Shown: positions 33,833 to 42,520 of the stretch, piece after piece | How the letters are laid out: every line of letters starts with the position of its first letter | How positions within the stretch are numbered: position 1 is the first letter of the stretch | NCBI GenBank assembly: GCA_902785065.1 | Contig: CACZXH010000002.1 | Location: 62,001 to 126,000 of the forward strand | DNA: 64,000 nt | DNA from: an uncultured Bacteroidia bacterium | GTDB taxonomy: Bacteria > Bacteroidota > Bacteroidia > Bacteroidales > UBA932 | Direction of reading: 5' to 3' | Made by a program: the position numbers and the translations under genes | The notes under the pieces: model-generated | Databases searched by the model: none | Told to the model about the DNA's origin: nothing | The model's input: only the letters and a program-made list of their open reading frames with translations

Positions 33833-36041
33833 ATTTCATCCAGCGGTCCAGCCACCCGAAATAAGTCCGGTGCCAGTACAGGGCGTTCTGGGGCTTGAGG
33901 ATCCAGTGGTTTTCACCCGGGAACACGACCAGCTTCGAAGGAACGCCCATCATCTGGGCAGCGTTGAACGCAGCCATGCCCTCATCGTACGGGACGCGGA
34001 AGTCCATGCCGCCGTGGATGCACAGGATCGGCGTGTGCCAGTTCTGGACGAGCTTGTGCGGGGAGTTGGCATAATGGCGGACAGCCTTCGGCGCGTTGGA
34101 CCAGGGCGAACCCGCCTGCTGGAGACCGCCGAAGGTGATGCCGTCGCCGGCCGCGCCCACCTGGCCTTCCTCGTAGGCGTACTCGTGCGGAATGCCGCCG
34201 TTGTCCCAGTTCGGGAACCACATTTCCTCGGTGGTCATATACATGTGCTCCTCGTTGAAAATGCCCGCATGGGCAATGAAGCAATCGTACAGGTCACCGT
34301 GGATACCGGCCAGATAATAAACGCTATAGCCGCCATAGGAAGCGCCGCACGCAGCGACCTTGTCCACGTAGGGCTCGTCCTTGATCATCTTCGCTGCGGC
34401 CATGTAATCCTGCATGTTCAGGCCGATATAGTCGCCCGAGATCTGCTCGCACCAGGGCTGGCCGAAAGCGGTCGTGCCGTGGCGGTTCGGGAGGACGACG
34501 ACATAGCCCTGATGGGCCATCAGGCAGTAGTTCCATCGGTAGGACCAACCCTGAGACAGGGTGCCCTGCGGACCGCCCAGTCAGATCTGGATGGCAGGAT
34601 ATACCTTCGTCGGATCGAACTTGGGCGGATAGAGGACCCAGGTGAGCATCTGTCCGCCATCGGCCGTGGGAACCATCCGGGCCTCGGTCTCGTGCTTGTC
34701 CAGCTGGTCCAGCAGGTGGGCGTTCTCGAAGGTGAGCTGGTCGATGGAGGTATCCTTCACAGAGACGAGTTCGGTCGGGAAGTCCATGGAACAGTAGGTG
34801 GTGAGGAGGGTGCCGTCCTGGAGGATGGCGAAGGGGGAGCCGAAGTCGAACCAAAGGTTCGGGGCGGTGATCCGGAAGAAGACGGTCTCGGGATCGGCAA
34901 TCACGTTGTAGAGAGCCTGGACCCCCTCAACCAGGGCATTGATATACAGGGACTTGCTATCCGCCGCCCACACAGGGCCGTCGGCATTGTAGGCGAAATC
35001 CGCGGTCAGGTCCACGATATTCTCGACAGAAGGATTGGCGGTCTGGCCCTCCCCTTCCGGCTCGTAGACGACATCGGCCACCATCAGGCGTACCTTGTCG
35101 GCCTCGTAGCCGTCACGGGCCATGGACAGCCAGGCGATCTTACTGCCGTCCGGGCTCCACACGGGCACGGTGTCATAGCCGCCGCCCATGGGGATCACGG
35201 TGGTCTCGCCGGTCAGGATGCAGTAGATATAGATTTCGGTATCGGTAGAGAAAGCGTATTCCTTGCCTTCCTTCTTCTTGCAGGAATAGGCGATGTAGCG
35301 GCCGTCAGGGCTCCAGCAGAGGTTCTCGATACCGCCGAAGGGGCCGTTCGGGAGCTGGTACAGTACGTCGGAACCGCCGAGGATATCCAGTCCCTCCTTG
35401 ATAATGCCGTTGCCCAGCGGGGCGACAAAGGTGTGGTTGATGTCCTCCACCCAGTGGTCCCAGTGGCGGTACATCAGGTCTTCGGTCGCGTACGCATCGG
35501 CCTTGGCCAGCAGCGGGTCGGTGTCCACGGGACGCTCGACGGCGCTGTGCACCGTGCTCACATACATGATCTGGGAGGCATCCGGAGAAAGGGTGAATTC
35601 ATCGACCCCCCGCTCGATGTCCGTAATCTGGAAACGACGGCCCAGTTTGCCGGCTTTGTAGGGAGCCTTCCAGACCTGGCCACCCTGGAGGAAGAAGATC
35701 CATCCGCCGTCCGGGGACCAGCGGGCGTTCGAGATGCTCTTGCCGTCCATGGTGAGCTGCGTCGGATCACCTCCTTCGACCGGAATGGTGAAGAGGTTGC
35801 GGACGCTGCGGTTGTCCGCGATCGAGGTGTAACTGACGCCGTAGAGAATGGTCTTTCCATCCGGGGAAAGCTGCGGATCGGAGAGGCGACCGAGGGAGAG
35901 GAGGACCTCCGGGGACATCCGGCCGTCCTCGATCTTCAGGTCGGCCGGGCCGATGTAACCTGCCTGTGGTTTCATGGATTCATGATTGCACGCGAGGAGG
36001 GAGAAAACCGCCAACGCGAAGGTTAACATTTTTGTTTTCAT
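33831..36041 (-). pseudogene. S9-family (DPP-type) serine peptidase lipoprotein, interrupted by one TGA
   Basis: A 737-codon gene with a single in-frame TGA at codon 488 (34578-34580). The start at 36041 gives a lipoprotein signal (MKTKMLTFALAVFSLLAC). The first part is a beta-propeller with TolB-like blades (SPDGKTILYGVSYT, SPDGGWIFFLQGGQVW, SPDGRYIAYSC, SPDGSKIAWLSM). After the TGA comes the intact alpha/beta-hydrolase domain: ACGASYGGYSVYYLAG (catalytic Ser), HGGMDFRVPYDEG (Asp) and GENHWILKPQNALYW (His). The stop falls in PAIQI-stop-LGGPQG, where homologues I recall read LYCQGGPQ, so the TGA lies at the cysteine place. A TGC-to-TGA mutation, a sequencing error or recoding could explain it; with a real stop the product lacks its active site. 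Confidence 0.78.
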
Positions 36042-36048
36042 ATATAAC

Positions 36049-36966
36049 TTAATTGTTTCTTTCATAGATTTCCAATGCATTACGCAATTCTTCCGCCACT
36101 TGCTCCCGGAGAGACGACGGTTCGAGTACTTCGAGCCGGTTCCCGTGTTTGCAGAGCTCCATCACGAGGTTCGGATTGGGAATGACCCGCATTCCGAAGA
36201 GGCAATGACCGTCGTTTTCCTCGCCCAGGAAGACTTGGCTCGGGTGGATGGGCAGGTCCTTCAGGTAGGCGGCTTCACGCGCCGTCGTCCGGATTCTCAC
36301 GAGGGCCGGCGGAACGTCTTCCGGCAGATAGATACCATAGCTGGCCTCGAAAAGACCGTCCACCTGGAAGCCTTTCGGCATCTTGAAGTGTTCTCCCGTC
36401 GGAGTCAGGGAGAGGATGCGGTCCATCGCATACACGCGCAAGGCTTCCACCTCCTCGCTGAAGGCAACGATGTACCAACGCTTCTCGAATTCCTTCACGG
36501 CATAGGGCCTGATGTGCCGGACCTCTTCGTCCTCGCTGAGGTATTTCCGGTAACGGAGCTCCATCACATCGTTGTCCAGCATCGCCTGCATCACGGTGAC
36601 AAGATGCTTCTGTCCGGAAGGTATGTCCTCGACTGCCACGCGGCCGGAGAGTCGCTCTTTCCCGAGCGAAAGGAGGTTGTTGACCGTAAAGGTATTGATG
36701 AGCCAGTCGACGGACTGCCGCTTGTCCACGGCGCTCTCCCCCGCGTCGATATAATAGCGGTTGGTGCTCCGGTTGCAGGCGATTTCGATCCCGAAAACCT
36801 CGGCGACCGCCTCCCGGTGGTTGTTGAACGAGCGCCGGGGGTAGTCCGCCCCGCCGTAGCGGGCAGTCCACCGGTCGGCGATTTCGGGCAGTGACAGGCC
36901 GCCGGGGCCCGCGTCGATGAAGGTCTGGACCAGCCAGATATACTTGTCGATGAGTTCGGAAACCAT
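36049..36966 (-). CDS. WYL-domain transcriptional regulator
   Basis: 305 aa. The N-terminal part (IWLVQTFIDAGPGGLSLPEI, then ADRWTARYGGADYPRRSFNN) looks like a winged helix-turn-helix. The middle region FEKRWYIVAFSEEVEALRVY, then AMDRILSLTPTGEHFKMPKG, is the WYL domain with the WYIVAF variant of its key triad, and the WCX extension follows (RIRTTAREAAYLKDLPIHPS). Family role: senses a ligand, often nucleic acid or a nucleotide, and controls stress or defence genes. It has its own promoter (36987-37018) and ends 7 nt before the S9 peptidase gene, so the two are likely co-transcribed. Confidence 0.87.
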   Translation of the reverse strand: MVSELIDKYIWLVQTFIDAGPGGLSLPEIADRWTARYGGADYPRRSFNNHREAVAEVFGIEIACNRSTNRYYIDAGESAVDKRQSVDWLINTFTVNNLLSLGKERLSGRVAVEDIPSGQKHLVTVMQAMLDNDVMELRYRKYLSEDEEVRHIRPYAVKEFEKRWYIVAFSEEVEALRVYAMDRILSLTPTGEHFKMPKGFQVDGLFEASYGIYLPEDVPPALVRIRTTAREAAYLKDLPIHPSQVFLGEENDGHCLFGMRVIPNPNLVMELCKHGNRLEVLEPSSLREQVAEELRNALEIYERNN

Positions 36967-36986
36967 GGGATTGTGCTGTCGTTTGG

Positions 36987-37018
36987 CAAAAGTACGGAAA
37001 AAGCAGGAGAATCACAAG
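36987..37018 (-). promoter_or_regulatory. promoter of the WYL regulator gene
   Basis: Minus-strand CTTG (37018-37015) and TACTTTTG (36994-36987) lie 20 nt apart, matching the Bacteroidota pattern. The start would fall near 36980, 14 nt before the ATG. The region 36,967-37,201 between this gene and gdhA is distinctly AT-rich and holds both promoters plus a direct repeat ATTCGACAA (37054-37062 and 37066-37074). Confidence 0.6.
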
Positions 37019-37162
37019 TTTCAAATTGATAGGATTGAAAACCCGAAATCGGCATTCGACAAAGAATTCGACAACAAGTTTATAATCAATCATTTACAAA
37101 CACTTCTTAAAATTTTTATGCAATTTTTGTCCCAAATTCTTTCATCTAATAAATTTTTTAAT

Positions 37163-37170
37163 TATGTTTG
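37163..37170 (+). promoter_or_regulatory. -7 box for gdhA
   Basis: TATGTTTG fits TAnnTTTG and lies in an AT-rich stretch. The expected start near 37177 gives a 25-nt leader before the gdhA ATG at 37202. The -33 region is only weakly matched. Confidence 0.5.
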
Positions 37171-37201
37171 TAAGCGGTTAAACTTAGCAGTGTATCTAAC
37201 A

Positions 37202-38557
37202 ATGGACAAATTCACCCAGAACTACATCGACGGGTTCATGGCGAGCGTCATTGCACGCAACCCGGGCGAGAAGGAATTCCACCAGGCTGTCCGCGAAGTC
37301 GTGGAAAGCGTTGCTCCCTACATCACCGCTTACCCCCACCTGCTTGATCTCAAGATCATGGAGCGGATGGTCGAACCCGAGCGGGTCATCATTTTCCGCG
37401 TCCCTTGGATGGACGACCGGGGCGAAGTCCAGATCAACCGCGGTTTCCGCGTGCAGATGAACAGCGCGATCGGCCCCTACAAGGGCGGTATCCGTTTCCA
37501 TCCGAGCGTCAATCTGTCCATCATGAAGTTCCTCGCCTTCGAGCAGACCTTCAAGAACAGCCTCACCACCCTTCCCATGGGCGGCGGCAAGGGCGGCTCC
37601 GACTTCAACCCCAAGGGCAAGTCCGACGCGGAAGTCATGCGTTTCTGCCAGAGTTTCATGACCGAGCTCCAGCGCCACATCGGCCCGGACACCGACGTCC
37701 CGGCAGGTGACATCGGCGTGGGCGGCCGCGAAATCGGCTACCTGTTCGGCCAGTACAAGCGTCTCCGCGACGAATTCACCGGCACGCTCACCGGCAAGGG
37801 CCAGGGCTGGGGCGGTTCCCGCATGCGCCCGGAAGCCACCGGCTACGGTCTCTGCTACTTCGCCGAGCAGATGCTCGCAACCCGCGGCGAGACCTTCCAG
37901 GGCAAGACCGTCGCAATCTCCGGTTCCGGCAACGTGGCCCAGTACGCCGCCCAGAAGGCAATGCGCCTGGGTGCCAAGGTCGTGACCCTGTCCGACTCCA
38001 ACGGCTATATCCACGATCCGGAAGGGCTGGATGAGGAGAAGCTCGCTTTCGTGTTCGAACTCAAGAACTTCCGTCGCGGCCGTATCAAGGAGTATGTGGA
38101 GCAGTACCCGCAGGCCACCTACCATCCTGACGAGCGCCCCTGGGGCGTTCCCTGCGACATCGCCCTCCCCTGCGCCACGCAGAACGAGATCGAGAAGGAG
38201 GATGCCGAGAAGCTCGTCGCCGGCGGCTGCTTCTGCGTCGCGGAAGGCGCCAACATGCCTTCCACCCCGGAAGCCATCCGCATTTTCCAGTCGAACGGTC
38301 TCCTCTACTCCCCCGGCAAGGCTTCCAATGCGGGCGGCGTCGCCACCTCCGGCCTGGAAATGTCCCAGAACTCGATGCGCCAGAAATGGACGTCCGAGGA
38401 AGTGGATGCCAACCTCCGCCGCATCATGACCGATATCCATTCCGCGTGCCTCAAGTACGGCACCGAGGAGAACGGCTATGTCAACTATGTCAAGGGTGCC
38501 AACATCGCCGGCTTCATCAAGGTCGCCAACGCGATGGTGGATCAGGGACTGGTATAA
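37202..38557 (+). CDS. gdhA: glutamate dehydrogenase, hexameric NADP-type
   Basis: 451 aa from MDKFTQNYIDGFMASVIARN; the open frame upstream crosses the AT-rich promoter region and is not coding. RVQMNSAIGPYKGGIRFHPS, then LPMGGGKGGSDFNPKGKSD (catalytic lysines), DVPAGDIGVGGREIGYLFGQ, TGYGLCYFAEQML, the dinucleotide motif SGSGNVAQYAAQKA and ANMPSTPEA are all present. Converts 2-oxoglutarate and ammonium to glutamate. Followed by a strong terminator at 38595-38623. Confidence 0.97.
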   Translation: MDKFTQNYIDGFMASVIARNPGEKEFHQAVREVVESVAPYITAYPHLLDLKIMERMVEPERVIIFRVPWMDDRGEVQINRGFRVQMNSAIGPYKGGIRFHPSVNLSIMKFLAFEQTFKNSLTTLPMGGGKGGSDFNPKGKSDAEVMRFCQSFMTELQRHIGPDTDVPAGDIGVGGREIGYLFGQYKRLRDEFTGTLTGKGQGWGGSRMRPEATGYGLCYFAEQMLATRGETFQGKTVAISGSGNVAQYAAQKAMRLGAKVVTLSDSNGYIHDPEGLDEEKLAFVFELKNFRRGRIKEYVEQYPQATYHPDERPWGVPCDIALPCATQNEIEKEDAEKLVAGGCFCVAEGANMPSTPEAIRIFQSNGLLYSPGKASNAGGVATSGLEMSQNSMRQKWTSEEVDANLRRIMTDIHSACLKYGTEENGYVNYVKGANIAGFIKVANAMVDQGLV

Positions 38558-38594
38558 GGGAGCATTTGCACAAACAGGTAATTCTCATTAAATT

Positions 38595-38623
38595 AGTGGG
38601 TCCGAACCGGACTCACTTTTTTT
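38595..38623 (+). terminator. rho-independent terminator of gdhA
   Basis: GTGGGTCCG-AAC-CGGACTCAC forms a 9-bp stem (one G-U pair) followed by seven T. It lies 38 nt after the gdhA stop and 13 nt before the GH97 start, so GH97 must use its own promoter within or right after this element (a degenerate TTTTTTTG is at 38617-38624). Confidence 0.8.
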
Positions 38624-38636
38624 GTTTACTGAAGCC

Positions 38637-40583
38637 ATGAAAAAAGCCCTCTTCTGCATCCTGGCGGCCGTTCTGACGGCCGTGGCCGCGCTGGCGGCGC
38701 CCAAAACCACCACACTACTCTCCCCGAACGGGAAACTCACCGTGAACCTGGAAACGGGTTCCGGCGGTGTGTCCTACACGGTTGTCAAGGACGGGAAACC
38801 CGTGTACGAGATCCGCGACATCCGCCTCGTAACCGGAACGGAAACCATTCCCGACGGCAGCATGAAGGTTGGGAAGACGCGGTTCATGTACGACAAGTTC
38901 CAGCCGGTCGTCCCGCTCAAGTTCTCGACGGTCGTTGACGAGTACAACGAGACGGAAATCAGTCTGGGAAAGGGTGTTACGATGCTTCTCCGCGTCATGG
39001 ACAATGCTGTTGCCTACCGGTTCGTAATGGATCGGAAGGGGGATGTGGAGGTCTATGACGACCATTTCCTCCTGATTCCTGCAGATGGGTATACGGCGAA
39101 CTACCAGACGGCCCGGTCGTTCAATACCTCCAGCGAGGAGCCCTACCGCAGCGGATCGCTCGCGGACTGGGCCGCATCGGACCGCAAGATGGCGACCTCG
39201 CCGCTGCTCCTGTCCGGGCCGGACGATACCCAGCTCCTCCTGGGTGAAAGCGATCTGGACGACTATCCGCACCTGTTCTACACCACGGACGGGACGGCGG
39301 TGATTCCCACCTACCCGAAGACGCCGCTCCGCTGGGAGCCGCGCGGAGACCGGAGCGAGGAAATCGTCGAGGAGGCCCCGTATATCGCCAAGACGTCCGC
39401 CAGCCGCGCCTTCCCGTGGCGCTGGGTGGCGGTGACGGACTCCAAGGGCATCGTCGAACAGACCCTCCCCGCCCAGCTTTCCCGCCGGAGCGTCCTGGAT
39501 GATACCAGCTGGATCCACCCCGGCCAGTTCTCCTGGGAATGGTGGAACGGCGCCGCGCCCTACGGTCCCGATGTGGACTTCAAGGCCGGTTGCAACCTGG
39601 CCACGTATAAGTATTATGCCGATTTCGCCGCGAAGTTCGGTGTCGAATACATCCTCCTGGATGAAGGATGGGCGGTGTCCACGACGGATCCCTTCCATGG
39701 AAACGCGGACCTGGACATCCGGGAGCTGATCCGCTACTGCAACGGCATCGGCGTGAAAATCGTGCTCTGGGTGCCCTGGCTGACGGTTTACAACCACTTC
39801 GACACCATTTTCAAGACTTATGCGGAATGGGGCATCCCGGCGATGAAGATCGATTTCATGGACCATGCCGACCAGTGGATGGTAAACTTCTACAAGCGAG
39901 TGACGGCGGAAGCGGCCAAATACCATATCGTCCTGGACTGGCACGGCGCCTTCACCCCGGCCGGCCTGGAATATGAGTATCCGAACCTCCTGAGCTACGA
40001 GGGCATCCTGGGCTTGGAGAATATGGAACGCTGCCGGCCGGAGAACACCGTGTGGATGCCGTTCATCCGCAACGCCGTGGGCGCCGCGGACTTCACCCCC
40101 GGCGGCATGTACAACCTGCAGCCGGAACGTTACCGCGCCATCCGCCCGAACAGCGGCGCCCCCGGCACGCGCGCTTTCAACATGGCGCTGTACGTCGTCC
40201 TGGAAAGCGGCGTCCAAATGCTCTGCGACAACCCTACCCGCTACTACGAGAACGAGGACTGCACCCGTTACATCGCCAGCGTCCCCACCACCTGGGACGA
40301 GACCCGCGCCCTGGAGGCCAAGGCCGGCGAGTATGTCATCGTCGCCAAGCGCAAGGGTTCCAAGTGGTTCATTGGCGGTATCACGAACGGGACCGAACGT
40401 GACTTCCAGATCAAACTCGACTTCCTCACGCCCGGCCGGCACCGGATGACCGCCTTCCAGGACGGCCTCAACGCCGGCTACCAGGCCATGCACTACAACA
40501 AGGTCGAAAAAAATGTCGACAGCTCTGAGACTGTCGACATCCATATGGTCCGCAACGGCGGCTGGGCCGCGGTGATCGAGTAG
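38637..40583 (+). CDS. GH97 glycoside hydrolase (SusB / alpha-galactosidase type)
   Basis: 648 aa with signal peptide MKKALFCILAAVLTAVAALA. The N-terminal GH97 domain (LLSPNGKLTVNLETGSGGVS) is a beta-sandwich. The catalytic barrel shows SWEWWNGAAPYGPDVDFKAG, YILLDEGWAVSTTDPFHG, MKIDFMDHADQWMVNFYKRV and NLLSYEGILGLENMERCRPE. Family members are periplasmic, calcium-dependent and either inverting alpha-glucosidases or retaining alpha-galactosidases. The Asp in KIDFM may be the nucleophile of the retaining type, but I cannot decide from sequence alone. A perfect 10-bp stem (ATGTCGACAG / CTGTCGACAT, 40513-40540) lies in the last codons. Confidence 0.88.
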   Translation: MKKALFCILAAVLTAVAALAAPKTTTLLSPNGKLTVNLETGSGGVSYTVVKDGKPVYEIRDIRLVTGTETIPDGSMKVGKTRFMYDKFQPVVPLKFSTVVDEYNETEISLGKGVTMLLRVMDNAVAYRFVMDRKGDVEVYDDHFLLIPADGYTANYQTARSFNTSSEEPYRSGSLADWAASDRKMATSPLLLSGPDDTQLLLGESDLDDYPHLFYTTDGTAVIPTYPKTPLRWEPRGDRSEEIVEEAPYIAKTSASRAFPWRWVAVTDSKGIVEQTLPAQLSRRSVLDDTSWIHPGQFSWEWWNGAAPYGPDVDFKAGCNLATYKYYADFAAKFGVEYILLDEGWAVSTTDPFHGNADLDIRELIRYCNGIGVKIVLWVPWLTVYNHFDTIFKTYAEWGIPAMKIDFMDHADQWMVNFYKRVTAEAAKYHIVLDWHGAFTPAGLEYEYPNLLSYEGILGLENMERCRPENTVWMPFIRNAVGAADFTPGGMYNLQPERYRAIRPNSGAPGTRAFNMALYVVLESGVQMLCDNPTRYYENEDCTRYIASVPTTWDETRALEAKAGEYVIVAKRKGSKWFIGGITNGTERDFQIKLDFLTPGRHRMTAFQDGLNAGYQAMHYNKVEKNVDSSETVDIHMVRNGGWAAVIE

Positions 40584-40584
40584 G

Positions 40585-40675
40585 ACCGCGGCCATCGTCC
40601 CATCCGACGGAGGGCAAGCCACGAAAACTGGGGCAAATCGTGCCTATCGTCCTATCGGATGGACCTCAGACCACG
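40585..40675. repeat. left 91-bp direct repeat of the transposase unit
   Basis: It starts 2 nt after the GH97 stop. Ungapped comparison with 42521-42611 gives 70 matches in 91 positions; conserved blocks include GGCCATCGTCCCA, AGGGCAAG, ATCGTCC and ATGGACCT. Many differences are transitions. It carries short hairpin-like stretches such as GTCC...GGAC. Confidence 0.72.
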
Positions 40676-40682
40676 ACAAGCG

Positions 40683-41570
40683 TCAAGGAGCATCCAGGAA
40701 GCGCGCTACATCCTCCATCGAAAAGGATGTTACGCGGACGATCTGATGGATATCGGCACTGAAGCGGCGGCGGATCTGGCGTACCAGTTCTTGCCGCTGC
40801 TCGTCGTTTAAATCAGAAGCGTCGTTCTTGCCGAAAAGCGACCGGCAAAGGTCCGGGATGGCCGCGTAAAGCACCTGGTCCCGAAAAGAGGGCAATTCGT
40901 TTTCCTGCAATTCTCTGCGACGCTTCGCCTTGGATGAATTCTGCAAGTAGTAATTCATGCGTCTTGGAGTCTTGAAGATGGATTCGACCAACTTGACTGG
41001 CACATAGGATTCCGGAAGGATGTAGCCGTCCTCCCCGACGAGCCAGTCGGACGGAAGCGTTTTCTTGCTATGAAGCAAGCGTCTCGCCGCATTGATGGAC
41101 AAGGTCCCCAGACGCACAGCTTTGGGTGGAGAGACTTGGAAAAAAGACCGGCCTGTTCCCCATCGGTAGGCGGAAGGATGCATGCAGATATTGGCCGCCA
41201 CCGGGTTCATTTCCACATAGGCGACTGCCCAATGAAAGGATTCGTCATTCGGATCAATCCGCTGGATATCCACCTTGTTTCGTCTCAGTGCTTCCTTGAT
41301 GCCATATTTCTTCGATATAAATCTGGAACAGTTCTTCTTGAAAGCATCTATGAAAAGCCGTGCGTCATCTTGGGTACAGTAAAGGACAAAATGGACATGG
41401 TTTGACATCAGTGTAAAGGACAAGACTGTCACTCCGAGCAAGAATGACAAGACTGCGACATAGTTCATTCCCACCTTGTAGTCATCATCGTCCCTGAACC
41501 ATAGACCCTCTTTCAGGTGCTCAGTCGTAACCAGCCAATAGTCTTTAGAACGGCAATCCTTCGGATTCAT
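40683..41570 (-). CDS. Y1 (HUH) transposase, RAYT/IS200-like
   Basis: 295 aa from MNPKDCRSKDYWLVTTEHLK at 41570, chosen because a longer frame would run through the preceding gene. LMSNHVHFVLYC holds the HUH histidine pair, and VAYVEMNPVAANICMHPSAY with YRWGTG is the RAYT-like block after the catalytic domain. The usual tyrosine helix is probably near SRFISKKYGI. The C-terminal 100 residues include a DnaA-like stretch (VRQIRRRFSADIHQIVRVTS and FSMEDVARFLDAP), a helix-turn-helix seen in Bacteroidota RAYT proteins. Family role: single-strand cutting at palindromic repeats. Overlaps the upstream partner gene by 26 nt and is flanked by 91-bp direct repeats. Confidence 0.85.
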   Translation of the reverse strand: MNPKDCRSKDYWLVTTEHLKEGLWFRDDDDYKVGMNYVAVLSFLLGVTVLSFTLMSNHVHFVLYCTQDDARLFIDAFKKNCSRFISKKYGIKEALRRNKVDIQRIDPNDESFHWAVAYVEMNPVAANICMHPSAYRWGTGRSFFQVSPPKAVRLGTLSINAARRLLHSKKTLPSDWLVGEDGYILPESYVPVKLVESIFKTPRRMNYYLQNSSKAKRRRELQENELPSFRDQVLYAAIPDLCRSLFGKNDASDLNDEQRQELVRQIRRRFSADIHQIVRVTSFSMEDVARFLDAP

Positions 41571-42402
41571 CCTCCCCATCGCTCTCATATTCTTCATCCG
41601 TTTCGCCGTATCGTTCCATCTCAGCCTTTTCTCCTGCCATCCAGGACAGGAACCAACTGTGGCATCCTTGCTCGTGCTCCCGATGCTCTTCCTCCGTAAA
41701 ACAATCCTGGACAGGGAAAAGGACCTCTTCATCCACAAGAAGTTCCAGTGCCTGCTCATACTTATCGATCAGGTTTGCCCGTTCAATGGCTGTTGGTTCT
41801 CTCAATAGATACTTGTCATCCGTTCGCGGCACCCTTGTCTCTCTCCCCCGGATGTCAATCATCCAATGCTTCTTCCAGGGAAGGACATAGTATTGGGGAC
41901 CGGACTCATCTTCGTACTTTCCCGGATTCCGCAAGACGTCCAGCATATCCAGCAATTTATGGATCATCACATTCCTGGCAATTCTGTTCTCACGGATTTT
42001 CCAGATATACTTTTCATAGGCCGCGTTCCAAAGCGTCTCACCGATCATCCAGTCCTGCCTCGCCTTCTCGTCCTCCAAAAGAGATTGCGGCATATTGGTT
42101 CCCAGCAAATCTTCAGAAGGCACCTCATACTTCGACTTGGGCCGCTTCATCTTCAAAGGCGGTACGAAAAGATCCAAAGCCGCCTTCCACTCCGGATCTC
42201 CATCCACATCGACACGATACAGGAACCGCGTATAATCAGATCCCGCATAGATGGCGTGCATCATACCCACCACCAGCTCATCAAAATTCTTTGCCATCGC
42301 CATCACCCGGAACGAATGGCCCACCATGCTGAAGCGCTCCTCCCACGACCAATCCAAGGAAGTTAACTGGATGATGCTCATACATTGACTCAAGACGCTC
42401 AT
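41545..42402 (-). CDS. acidic protein with degenerate HD-like motif, partner of the transposase
   Basis: 285 aa, function not recognised. Residues about 28-60 (VGHSFRVMAMAKNFDELVVG, then MMHAIYAGSDYT) resemble the start of RelA/SpoT-like HD hydrolases, which read HP-RVA...LLHDVVEDSDWT, but the key HD pair is HA here, so hydrolase activity is doubtful. The middle is basic and aromatic (YVLPWKKHWMID). The C-terminus is very acidic (ETDEEYESDGEDESEG). It has its own good promoter (42453-42483) and a hairpin in its leader (42430-42450). It is translationally overlapped with the transposase and lies inside the same pair of direct repeats, so it belongs to the mobile unit. Confidence 0.6.
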   Translation of the reverse strand: MSVLSQCMSIIQLTSLDWSWEERFSMVGHSFRVMAMAKNFDELVVGMMHAIYAGSDYTRFLYRVDVDGDPEWKAALDLFVPPLKMKRPKSKYEVPSEDLLGTNMPQSLLEDEKARQDWMIGETLWNAAYEKYIWKIRENRIARNVMIHKLLDMLDVLRNPGKYEDESGPQYYVLPWKKHWMIDIRGRETRVPRTDDKYLLREPTAIERANLIDKYEQALELLVDEEVLFPVQDCFTEEEHREHEQGCHSWFLSWMAGEKAEMERYGETDEEYESDGEDESEGLPF

Positions 42403-42452
42403 ATCTCACACACAAATAAAGTTGAACAAACGGATGCTGACAGCACCCGTTA

Positions 42453-42483
42453 CAAATATAGCGTTTCACACAGAAACCGCAAG
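42453..42483 (-). promoter_or_regulatory. promoter of the HD-like / transposase pair with leader hairpin
   Basis: On the minus strand CTTG (42483-42480) is 19 nt before TATATTTG (42460-42453). The spacer contains the inverted repeat GTTTC-TGTGT-GAAAC. The predicted start (about 42446) lies within a 9-bp hairpin (ACGGGTGCT-GTC-AGCATCCGT, 42450-42430) in a leader of about 44 nt. The 313-nt stretch 42403-42715 holds this promoter, the right direct repeat and a terminator, but no gene. Confidence 0.6.
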
Positions 42484-42520
42484 GTATTACAGCTCCTTTT
42501 TGTCGACTAAAATAAGATGC

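Noticed and set aside
34578..34580. Selenocysteine at the in-frame TGA of the S9 peptidase
   Set aside because: No convincing SECIS hairpin was seen directly after the TGA and no selenium genes are in the window; the aligned cysteine is not catalytic. Kept as a question in the findings, not annotated as recoding.
33534..36026. Long plus-strand frames over the S9 peptidase gene (830 codons), GH97 antisense (635 codons, minus strand), wzc antisense (681 codons) and smaller ones throughout
   Set aside because: All lie opposite recognised genes, are Val/Asp/Gly/His-rich mirror translations and match no family. They reflect the GC-rich codon use.
36917..37201. A 95-codon upstream extension of gdhA
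   Set aside because: It crosses the WYL gene start and an AT-rich promoter region; the recognised GDH N-terminus begins at 37202 after a -7 box.
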